DNA from: Thiobacillus sp.
Lineage (GTDB): Bacteria > Pseudomonadota > Gammaproteobacteria > Burkholderiales > Thiobacillaceae
Assembly: GCA_011391285.1 (NCBI GenBank)
Contig: JAABQU010000287.1
Coordinates: 1-8,835, forward strand
Direction of reading: 5' to 3'
Length of the DNA stretch: 8,835 bases
Under the pieces are notes generated by a model. That model had not been told where the DNA came from, searched no databases, and worked only from the letters and a program-made list of their open reading frames with translations. Both the position numbers and the translations under genes were made by a program. This document shows, one piece after another, positions 1 through 5,572 of this stretch (its first letter is position 1; each line of letters starts with the position of its first letter).

Positions 1-606
1 GTCGAAATGGGAGGCAATTTCGAAACGGTTGCGAAAGCGTTGCTGGGCGGCATTCTGCTGTTCTTCTTGCTGGAAAAGCTGGTGTTGTGGCGACACTGCC
101 ATGACGAGGTTTGCGTGGCACACGGCAGTCATGGCCATAACCATGATCACGGACGCTCCGGTCTGATGATCACGGTAGGGGACACCTTCCATAACTTTGT
201 CGACGGCATCATCATCGCAGGCGCTTTTCTAGTCGATTTCCGCCTAGGGGTGGTCACAGCGCTGGCAATCATCGCGCACGAAATCCCGCAGGAAATTGGT
301 GATTTTCTGATCCTGTTGCATTCCGGCTATAGCCGAACGCAGGCCTTGCTGCTCAACTTGCTGACTGGGGTCGCGACCATGGCGGGAGCGCTACTTGGCT
401 ATTACGCGCTGTCGATGCTGGAGGGCTGGACACCGGCGCTGCTGGGGCTGGCCGCGGCGAGCATGTTGTACGTGGCCTTGTCGGACCTGATCCCCGGATT
501 GCACAAACGCGCGGAAATCGCCTCCACGCTGCAGCAGCTAGTGTTGATCGGACTCGGGATCGGTAGTGTCGCGCTGGCGGGTTATTTCATCGGACACGGC
601 CATTGA
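1..606 (+). CDS. ZIP family metal-ion permease, LIV-1-like, 5'-truncated
   Basis: The reading frame is open from base 1, so the gene begins upstream; about 201 C-terminal residues are visible, where bacterial ZIP proteins usually have roughly 250-300. ZIP proteins move divalent metals such as Zn2+ or Fe2+ into the cytoplasm through an inner-membrane dimer. Seen here: a hydrophobic segment (about bases 40-90), then a His-rich cytoplasmic-type loop (bases 94-150, with CHDEVC and several HG/HN/HD repeats), then a helix with HNFVDG (190-207) and a helix with HEIPQEIGD (277-303). These two helices carry the metal-binding residues of the family, and the HExPxExGD form is the signature of the LIV-1 (LZT) branch. 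Three further hydrophobic segments follow, and the protein ends in HGH. The first in-frame ATG (base 7) is probably internal. The metal cannot be told from sequence. The family call is firm. Confidence 0.9.
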   Translation, partial: VEMGGNFETVAKALLGGILLFFLLEKLVLWRHCHDEVCVAHGSHGHNHDHGRSGLMITVGDTFHNFVDGIIIAGAFLVDFRLGVVTALAIIAHEIPQEIGDFLILLHSGYSRTQALLLNLLTGVATMAGALLGYYALSMLEGWTPALLGLAAASMLYVALSDLIPGLHKRAEIASTLQQLVLIGLGIGSVALAGYFIGHGH

Positions 607-762
607 GCGGCGGCGCCGCCGCGGACCGTCGGCCACGTAAACAAACAGTGCCAGCGGCAACACGCCGAGAAAAACCAGAATGGCCAGTGCCTTGCCGATG
701 CTGCTGGCAGTGATTGCCATCATCAGGATCACATAGGCCCAGCCGATCGCTACGATATACAT
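538..762 (-). CDS. Small inner-membrane protein of unknown function
   Basis: A 74-residue protein with two predicted membrane helices: about residues 2-19 (starting [17 protein letters not shown]) and about 26-43 (ending LPLALFVYV). A run of five arginines (RRRRR) follows, then a polar tail. The start at 762 has GGAG seven bases upstream on the minus strand. By the positive-inside rule the Arg run should lie in the cytoplasm. I recall similar short proteins with an N-terminal MYIVAI-type start and an Arg-rich end as hypothetical genes in betaproteobacteria; this is memory, not a search. The gene is divergent from rimO (27 bp between start codons), and its last 69 bases overlap the 3' end of the ZIP gene on the other strand. 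The polar tail lies mostly in that overlap and may be poorly conserved. It could still be a chance frame, but the ribosome site, the clean hydrophobicity pattern and the otherwise empty gap favour a gene. Confidence 0.62.
   Translation of the reverse strand: MYIVAIGWAYVILMMAITASSIGKALAILVFLGVLPLALFVYVADGPRRRRRSMAVSDEITRQRDTTDPESDQH
607..622. repeat. 16-bp perfect palindrome just after the ZIP stop codon
   Basis: The sequence GCGGCGGCGCCGCCGC equals its own reverse complement and begins at the base after the ZIP TGA (604-606). It can fold as a six-pair GC stem with a four-base loop in RNA from either strand. On the minus strand it encodes most of the arginine run of the small membrane protein. 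No T-tract follows on either strand, so it is not a standard intrinsic terminator, although a strong stem here could protect or pause the ZIP transcript. The palindrome may be only a by-product of CGG and CGC arginine codons. Confidence 0.5.
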
Positions 763-776
763 CTCATCGCTCCATC

Positions 777-780
777 AGGA
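777..780 (+). promoter_or_regulatory. Ribosome binding site deciding the rimO start
   Basis: AGGA lies nine bases before the ATG at 790 and directly abuts an in-frame TTG at 781. The spacing suits the ATG and rules against the TTG, so rimO is started at 790. Confidence 0.55.
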
Positions 781-789
781 TTGAACGCA

Positions 790-2121
790 ATGGTAACCAA
801 AGCAAAGTCCGCCCGCACGCCGACCGTCGGATTTGTCTCCCTCGGATGCCCGAAGGCAACAGTCGACTCCGAGCGCATCCTGACCCAACTGCGTGCTGAA
901 GGGTATGGCATCGTCGGCAGCTATGACGATGCCGACGTGGTCGTGGTCAATACCTGCGGTTTCATCGATGCTGCGGTACAGGAATCACTCGAGGCCATCG
1001 GTGAAGCGTTGGCGGAAAATGGCAAGGTCATCGTGACGGGCTGTCTGGGGGCCCGCGGTGACGTGGTGCGCGAGGCACATCCCAAGGTTCTGGCCGTGTC
1101 CGGGCCGCATGCGCTGGAAGAAGTGATGCAGGCGGTGCACACCGCGTTGCCCAATCCGCATGACCCATTTGAAGACCTGATCCCGCCGGGCGGCATCAAG
1201 CTCACGCCGCGCCATTATGCTTACCTGAAAATCTCCGAGGGCTGCAATCACCGCTGTTCCTTCTGCATCATTCCGTCGCTGCGAGGTGATCTGGTGAGCC
1301 GCCCCATCGGCGAAGTGATGCGCGAGGCGGAAGCTCTGGTTGCTGCGGGCGTACAGGAGTTGCTGGTGGTGTCGCAGGACACCAGCGCCTACGGCGTGGA
1401 TGTGAAGTATCGTCCTGGCTTCTGGAGCGGCCGCCCGCTGAAGACCCGCATGACCGAACTGGCCGGCGCCCTGGGAAGCCTGGGGGCATGGGTGCGGCTG
1501 CATTATGTCTATCCCTATCCCAGTGTGGATGACGTGATTCCGTTGATGGCCGACGGCATCATCCTGCCGTATCTCGACATCCCGTTTCAGCATGCCAGCC
1601 CGCGTATCCTGAAACTGATGAAGCGTCCTGGTGCCGTCGAAAAGACCCTGGACCGCATCCAGTCCTGGCGCGACGCGGTGCCCGATCTCACCCTGCGTTC
1701 GACCTTCATCGTCGGGTTTCCGGGTGAGACGGATGCCGAGTTCGAGGAGTTGCTGGGCTTTCTGAAAGAAGCGCAGCTCGATCGTGTCGGCTGTTTCAAA
1801 TACTCACCGGTTGAAGGTGCGGCTGCCAACGAATTGCCCGACGCGGTGCCGGAAGAACTGAAGGAGGAGCGGCTGGAACGCTTCATGGAAGTGCAGGCCG
1901 AAATCTCTGCAGCCAGGCTTGACGCCAAGATCGGACGAGAAATCGAGGTCATCGTCGATGAAGAGGACGACGTGGGCACGCTGGCGCGCAGCCATGCCGA
2001 TGCACCGGAAATCGACGGTGTGGTCTACCTTGAAGGCGTGTTCGATCTGCAGCCAGGAACACGCCTCAAGGTCCGGGTCGAGGAAGCAGACGAACACGAC
2101 CTGTGGGCGTCGCCGGTCTGA
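790..2121 (+). CDS. rimO: Ribosomal protein S12 methylthiotransferase RimO
   Basis: A radical-SAM enzyme that adds a methylthio group to the conserved aspartate of ribosomal protein S12 (Asp89 in E. coli), using two [4Fe-4S] clusters in the cytoplasm. The protein has 443 residues against 441 in E. coli. The N-terminal MTTase domain carries the three cluster cysteines C20 (in SLGCPKA), C56 (NTCGF) and C85 (TGCLG). The radical-SAM domain carries the CxxxCxxC motif as C152, C156 and C159 in CNHRCSFC, and later the FIVGFPGET segment typical of the family. The C-terminal 70 or so residues form a TRAM domain, acidic here, which binds S12. The residues following the SAM cysteines ([12 protein letters not shown]) and the SLGCPKA start separate RimO from its tRNA-modifying relative MiaB. 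The ATG at 790 is preferred over an in-frame TTG at 781 because of the AGGA spacing. The gene stands alone, divergent from the small membrane gene and convergent with the RpfE-like gene. Confidence 0.97.
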   Translation: MVTKAKSARTPTVGFVSLGCPKATVDSERILTQLRAEGYGIVGSYDDADVVVVNTCGFIDAAVQESLEAIGEALAENGKVIVTGCLGARGDVVREAHPKVLAVSGPHALEEVMQAVHTALPNPHDPFEDLIPPGGIKLTPRHYAYLKISEGCNHRCSFCIIPSLRGDLVSRPIGEVMREAEALVAAGVQELLVVSQDTSAYGVDVKYRPGFWSGRPLKTRMTELAGALGSLGAWVRLHYVYPYPSVDDVIPLMADGIILPYLDIPFQHASPRILKLMKRPGAVEKTLDRIQSWRDAVPDLTLRSTFIVGFPGETDAEFEELLGFLKEAQLDRVGCFKYSPVEGAAANELPDAVPEELKEERLERFMEVQAEISAARLDAKIGREIEVIVDEEDDVGTLARSHADAPEIDGVVYLEGVFDLQPGTRLKVRVEEADEHDLWASPV

Positions 2122-2140
2122 GTCTGTTCCATCGACGGAT

Positions 2141-3139
2141 TCAAGTCAGCATCGAGATCAGGCGGTGCGGGCGTCGCCAGAATCTCCAGGCGTCGCGTGC
2201 ATGCAGGTGGAGTGCCTTGCCGTTGACCGGGTCGAGCAGACGCAGGCCGTCTGGCCCAATCTTGTTAAGCCTTTCCCGCAGTGGCTCGAACCAGTCCTGT
2301 TCTAGTTGACGCATCGTTTCGCGCCAGCCGCAGGCGTCCCCATACTGCCCGGTGCGGGTCAGGGCATCCAGCAGAATGATTCCCTCCGTTTCAAGCAGCT
2401 GCACATCCAGACGAGCGGGTAATGGATGCACGTGCGCGTTGCAGAATGCGCCCAGCGCCTGCGCCTGGGGATTGCTGGTGTAAATCGGCCCGGAAACGGC
2501 GCAGGTGGAAGGCTGATGGCCGCCCCCCCACAACCAGAGCGAATTCACTGGCAGGTCGCCGCGTGCTTCGCGCGCCTGGTTCACCGGATGATCGTGCAGC
2601 AGCATTTGCAGTTCGTTCAGTTGGGCCCGGAACCGCATGGCGTCGTCGCCCCGCGGGAGAAGTGGTTCGATATCGCGCCCCACCGCAACCGACAGGGGCG
2701 TGGTAGCGAGCTGGGGTGACCGGGCAAACCGCAGATACCAGCGTTGCGGATGCAGGGGAAGTGGGCTGAAGTCGGTTCCAAAATGCCCGCTGATGCTTCC
2801 GGCAAGCGCGTCGGCTTCCTCGCGTGACAGGGTAATGGCGTCGTTGTCTGCCAGCACGATCCGATCGCGCATCACCTGCAAATGCACCGGGTCGGCGCGC
2901 AGCCAGTAGGCGTCCCCTGCCACCCCACCATCCGCCACCAGGGTGATCGGGGCGAGCGGCCAGTCCAGTTGGCGGGCGATTTCCAGTTCCTCGCACAGCG
3001 CGGCTTCCACGCCCTTGTCCGGACATGGCTGGAGGGTGCCACGTGCCAGCAGGCTTTGCAGGGCGGGAAGGCTCAGGTCAGGAGCCGCCGCTTTCAGGAG
3101 TTGTTTTGTCGGGAACAGATGGGGAATGAGAAGCAGCAT
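2141..3139 (-). CDS. RpfE-type conserved protein (COG4255), often labelled phosphoglycerate mutase
   Basis: A 332-residue cytoplasmic-type protein with no signal peptide or membrane helix. It resembles the RpfE/COG4255 family, named after a gene of the Xanthomonas rpf cluster next to recJ; its biochemical role is not established. Family-like features are the start MLLLIPHLFP, the segment RADPVHLQVMRDRIVL (about residues 81-96), and NSLWLWGGG (residues 199-207, bases 2545-2519). The last motif resembles NxxWLWGxG of archaeal-type cofactor-independent phosphoglycerate mutase (ApgM), which explains the frequent mutase label. I see no DGMGD-type metal site at the N terminus and no clear C-terminal DxxxH pair, so mutase activity is doubtful. 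The start at 3139 is chosen because family members begin this way. A longer start at 3181 would overlap the yjbQ start codon. There is no clear Shine-Dalgarno sequence. The gene is convergent with rimO (19-bp gap, no terminator visible). recJ is not in the window. Confidence 0.82.
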   Translation of the reverse strand: MLLLIPHLFPTKQLLKAAAPDLSLPALQSLLARGTLQPCPDKGVEAALCEELEIARQLDWPLAPITLVADGGVAGDAYWLRADPVHLQVMRDRIVLADNDAITLSREEADALAGSISGHFGTDFSPLPLHPQRWYLRFARSPQLATTPLSVAVGRDIEPLLPRGDDAMRFRAQLNELQMLLHDHPVNQAREARGDLPVNSLWLWGGGHQPSTCAVSGPIYTSNPQAQALGAFCNAHVHPLPARLDVQLLETEGIILLDALTRTGQYGDACGWRETMRQLEQDWFEPLRERLNKIGPDGLRLLDPVNGKALHLHARDAWRFWRRPHRLISMLT

Positions 3140-3145
3140 CGATGA

Positions 3146-3151
3146 AGTGTA
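3146..3151 (-). promoter_or_regulatory. Possible -10 element for the RpfE-like gene
   Basis: On the minus strand these bases read TACACT (four of six matches to TATAAT) and lie six bases before the start codon at 3139. Transcription starting about seven bases downstream would begin at the ATG itself, which fits the lack of a Shine-Dalgarno sequence. I see no good -35 box. An alternative minus-strand -10 is TATTCT at 3168-3173. This is a weak call. Confidence 0.3.
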
Positions 3152-3162
3152 GCAAAGCGGAT

Positions 3163-3177
3163 TCGCTAGAATAGCGA
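3163..3177. repeat. Inverted repeat over the yjbQ -10 element
   Basis: TCGCTA-GAA-TAGCGA is a perfect six-base inverted repeat with a three-base centre, lying in the 40-bp spacer between the divergent RpfE-like and yjbQ genes. It covers the predicted plus-strand -10 TAGAAT (3167-3172). It could be an operator half-site pair, or it could reflect a near-symmetrical promoter, since the opposite strand offers TATTCT. It is short enough to arise by chance. Confidence 0.4.
3167..3172 (+). promoter_or_regulatory. Probable -10 element of yjbQ promoter
   Basis: TAGAAT matches five of six positions of TATAAT. It ends seven bases before the ATG at 3180, so the transcript would start at or next to the start codon, giving a leaderless mRNA. 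The absence of any Shine-Dalgarno sequence before 3180 agrees. The -35 region (about 3144-3149, GAAGTG) is poor. Confidence 0.45.
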
Positions 3178-3179
3178 TC

Positions 3180-3599
3180 ATGCACCAGGTGTTTCATCAG
3201 ATCACGATCTCCACCCAAGGCAAGGGACTGTACCCTTTCACCCCGCAGGTGCTCGACTGGGTGCGGGCCAGCGGCATCCGGCAGGGTCTGCTCACCTTGT
3301 ATATCCGCCACACGTCGGCGAGTCTGCTGATTCAGGAGAATTTCGATGCAACGGTGCAGACCGACCTCGAGCGATTCCTGTCGCGGCTGGTTCCGGAAGG
3401 CGACCCGATTTACCAGCACACGCTTGAAGGCGCGGATGACATGCCGGCGCATGTACGCGCAGCCCTGACGCAGACCCATCTGTCGATTCCGGTTGCCGAA
3501 GGCGGGCCGCTGCTCGGCACCTGGCAGGGCATCTACGTTTTCGAACACCGTCGCGCTGCCCAGACCCGCGGCGTGGTGCTGCACCTGCTGGGCGAGTAG
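3180..3599 (+). CDS. yjbQ: YjbQ family (UPF0047) protein
   Basis: A 139-residue single-domain protein of the usual family length, covering the whole UPF0047 fold. Conserved blocks in order: ITISTQGKGLYPFTPQV near the N terminus, RHTSASLLIQEN (H44 within it), HTLEGADDMPAH (H80 and H91), LGTWQGIYVFEHR (W115, E122, H123), then the short C-terminal strand. The conserved histidines cluster as a likely metal or phosphate site. The E. coli member YjbQ shows weak thiamine-phosphate synthase activity in complementation, hence the common database name, but the true function is open. The start at 3180 matches the family N terminus and has no Shine-Dalgarno sequence (see the -10 element just upstream). 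The gene is divergent from the RpfE-like gene and 44 bp before lolC; an internal promoter candidate suggests the two may be separate transcription units. Confidence 0.93.
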   Translation: MHQVFHQITISTQGKGLYPFTPQVLDWVRASGIRQGLLTLYIRHTSASLLIQENFDATVQTDLERFLSRLVPEGDPIYQHTLEGADDMPAHVRAALTQTHLSIPVAEGGPLLGTWQGIYVFEHRRAAQTRGVVLHLLGE

Positions 3600-3607
3600 G
3601 ACAGCTG

Positions 3608-3616
3608 TGGCATACT
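3608..3616 (+). promoter_or_regulatory. Possible extended -10 promoter of the lolC operon
   Basis: TGGCATACT combines a TGn extension with CATACT (four of six matches to TATAAT), placed so that transcription would start near 3623, about 20 bases before the lolC start. The -35 region (about 3588-3593, CTGGGC, in the end of yjbQ) is poor, as is usual for extended -10 promoters. It would let lolC-lolD-comEC-relA be expressed apart from yjbQ. Confidence 0.35.
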
Positions 3617-3643
3617 CCGGGCATTCCTTGTGCGAGTCCTGTC

Positions 3644-4888
3644 TTGCTTCCCTTTGAGCTTCTGATCGGCCTGCGTTACACCCACGCCAAGCGCCGCAAC
3701 CATTTCATATCGTTCATTTCCATCGTTGCCATGGCCGGGATTGCGCTGGGGGTGATGGCGCTGATCGTGGTGCTGAGTGTCATGAACGGCTTCCAGGAAG
3801 AGTTGCGCACGCGCATTCTCGGCGTGGCTGCGCATCTTGAAATCAGTGGGCCGGCAGATCGCTTGGTCGACTGGCGCGGCGTTCTGGCGCTGGCGAAACA
3901 GAACAAGGAAGTGCTGTCCGGTGCACCCTATGTCAACGCGCAGGGCATGCTGGCCAACGGCGATCTGGTGCGTGGCGCGATCATCCGTGGCGTGCTGCCG
4001 GAACTGGAAAGCCAGGTCGCCGATTTTTCGAGCCACATGAAAGCCGGCAAGCTGAGCGATCTGCAAGCGGGCGAATTCGGCATCATTCTTGGTGGCGAGC
4101 TTGCGCGCATGCTCAACGTATACCCTGGCGACAAGCTGGTGCTGCTCACGCCGCAGGGCAACATCACACCGGCCGGCGTGATGCCGCGCGTCAAGCAGTT
4201 CACCGTCACCGGTATTTTCGAGGCCGGCATGTTCGAATACGACTCGGGGCTGGCGCTGATTCATCTGCAGGACGCACAGAAACTGCTGCGGCTGGGCGAG
4301 GATGTGTCGGGCGTGCGGCTGAAGCTCGCTGAACTGTTCCGTGCGCCTTTCGTGACCCGCGATCTGTCACTGCATCTCAGCGGCAACTATTACCTCACCG
4401 ACTGGACACAAAGCCACGCCAATTTCTTCCGCGCGGTGGCGATCGAAAAGCGCATGATGTTTCTGATCCTGCTGCTGATCGTTGCCGTTGCCGCGTTCAA
4501 CATCGTCTCCACCCTGGTGATGGCGGTGACCGACAAGCAGTCCGATATCGCGATCCTGCGCACCCTCGGCGCCAAGCCCGGCTCCATCATGAAAATCTTC
4601 ATGGTGCAGGGCAGCTTCATCGGCGTGTTCGGCACCATGCTCGGCGCGGCGAGTGGCGTGCTGCTGGCGCTCAATCTCGAAACTGTCGTTCCCGTGATCG
4701 AGCGTATGGCCGGCATGGACCTGTTCCCGGCCGATGTGTATTACATCAATGAACTGCCGTCGAAGCTAGACTGGAGCGAGGTCGGCCTGATCAGCGTGAT
4801 TTCGCTGCTGATCAGCCTGCTCTCCACGCTGTATCCGAGCTGGCGTGCATCGCGCATCAATCCTGCGGAGGCGCTGCGCTATGAGTGA
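3644..4888 (+). CDS. lolC: Lipoprotein-releasing ABC transporter permease LolC (LolC/E, LolF-like)
   Basis: The inner-membrane permease of the Lol system, which extracts mature outer-membrane lipoproteins from the inner membrane and passes them to periplasmic LolA, driven by LolD. The 414-residue protein has the four-helix LolC/E plan: helix 1 at about residues 22-48, a large periplasmic MacB-like domain to about 265, then FtsX-type helices at about 271-295, 318-346 and 380-400, ending [24 protein letters not shown] (residues 169-182) sits where the LolA-binding Hook of E. coli LolC lies, which favours LolC or the hybrid LolF over LolE. The start is a TTG at 3644; the product [12 protein letters not shown] matches family N termini and no upstream ATG or GTG is in frame nearby. 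The Shine-Dalgarno signal is weak. It is the first gene of a tight operon and overlaps lolD by eight bases. No second permease gene lies beside it, so it may act as a homodimer. Confidence 0.93.
   Translation: MLPFELLIGLRYTHAKRRNHFISFISIVAMAGIALGVMALIVVLSVMNGFQEELRTRILGVAAHLEISGPADRLVDWRGVLALAKQNKEVLSGAPYVNAQGMLANGDLVRGAIIRGVLPELESQVADFSSHMKAGKLSDLQAGEFGIILGGELARMLNVYPGDKLVLLTPQGNITPAGVMPRVKQFTVTGIFEAGMFEYDSGLALIHLQDAQKLLRLGEDVSGVRLKLAELFRAPFVTRDLSLHLSGNYYLTDWTQSHANFFRAVAIEKRMMFLILLLIVAVAAFNIVSTLVMAVTDKQSDIAILRTLGAKPGSIMKIFMVQGSFIGVFGTMLGAASGVLLALNLETVVPVIERMAGMDLFPADVYYINELPSKLDWSEVGLISVISLLISLLSTLYPSWRASRINPAEALRYE
4867..4871 (+). promoter_or_regulatory. Strong ribosome binding site of lolD inside lolC
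   Basis: GGAGG lies nine bases before the ATG at 4881, within the last codons of lolC. It settles the lolD start and excludes the upstream in-frame ATG at 4845. Confidence 0.8.
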
Positions 4889-5561
4889 AGTCGTGCTGGC
4901 CTGTGCCGGGCTGGGTAAGGTTTTCAGGCAGGGGCGGACCGATGTGCCGGTGCTCGGTAGCGTTGACCTGGACGTCCATGCCGGTGAGTCGCTCGCCATC
5001 GTCGGTGTATCGGGCTCGGGCAAGAGCACGCTGCTGCATCTGCTGGGCGGACTCGACACGCCGACTTCCGGAAACATCACCCTGATGGGATGCGATCCCT
5101 TCGCGATTTCGGAAGCCGAGCGCTGCGAACTGCGCAATCGTGCGCTTGGCTTCGTCTACCAGTTCCACCATCTGCTGCCCGAGTTTACCGCGCAGGAAAA
5201 TGCCGCCATGCCGTTTCTCATCCGCCGCATGGCCCGCGCCGAGGCATTGACGCGCGCCGCTGCGATCCTCGAAGAGGTCGGCCTTGGCCACCGTCTCACG
5301 CATCGTCCGGGTGAGCTTTCCGGCGGTGAGCGTCAGCGGGTCGCCATCGCCCGCGCGCTGGTCACCCAGCCCGCGTGCATCCTCGCCGACGAGCCCACGG
5401 GCAATCTCGACCGTCACACCGCCGATGCGGTGTTCGACCTGATGCGCACGCTCAACCGCAAACACCAGACGAGCCTCGTCGTCGTCACCCACGACATTGC
5501 GCTGGCGGCGCGCATGGACCGGCAGATGCGGCTGGTCGACGGAAGCCTGCAGCCGGCCTGA
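4881..5561 (+). CDS. lolD: Lipoprotein-releasing ABC transporter ATP-binding protein LolD
   Basis: The cytoplasmic ATPase that powers lipoprotein release by the LolC/E permease. The protein has 226 residues, normal for LolD. All nucleotide-binding motifs are intact: Walker [10 protein letters not shown] (residues 42-50, K48), Q-loop glutamine Q94 in [23 protein letters not shown] signature LSGGERQ (146-152), Walker B ILADEP with D170 and catalytic E171, and switch histidine H204 in VVTHD. The [13 protein letters not shown] stretch after the Q-loop is the mark that separates LolD from FtsE and MacB ATPases. The start at 4881 has an excellent GGAGG and overlaps the lolC stop (TGA at 4886-4888), so the two subunits are probably translated in coupled fashion. 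comEC follows after 11 bases. Confidence 0.97.
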   Translation: MSEVVLACAGLGKVFRQGRTDVPVLGSVDLDVHAGESLAIVGVSGSGKSTLLHLLGGLDTPTSGNITLMGCDPFAISEAERCELRNRALGFVYQFHHLLPEFTAQENAAMPFLIRRMARAEALTRAAAILEEVGLGHRLTHRPGELSGGERQRVAIARALVTQPACILADEPTGNLDRHTADAVFDLMRTLNRKHQTSLVVVTHDIALAARMDRQMRLVDGSLQPA

Positions 5562-5572
5562 GCCTTCACGCG

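Noticed and set aside
2122..2140. Terminator between the convergent rimO and RpfE-like genes
   Set aside because: The 19-bp gap has no GC stem followed by a T-tract on either strand.
3140..3181. Longer start of the RpfE-like gene at 3181
   Set aside because: It would overlap the yjbQ start codon and add 14 residues before the MLLLIPHLFP start expected for the family.
3533..4264. Open minus-strand frame of 243 codons spanning the yjbQ-lolC junction
   Set aside because: It covers two well-supported plus-strand genes and shows no domain of its own.
4857..5492. Open minus-strand frame of 211 codons opposite lolD
   Set aside because: It lies wholly inside a certain ABC ATPase gene, has no family-like motifs, and long antisense frames are expected in GC-rich coding DNA.
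5375..5572. Upstream extension of the comEC frame into lolD
   Set aside because: The product is Arg/His-rich and unlike ComEC N termini. The ATG at 5573 gives the expected membrane start.
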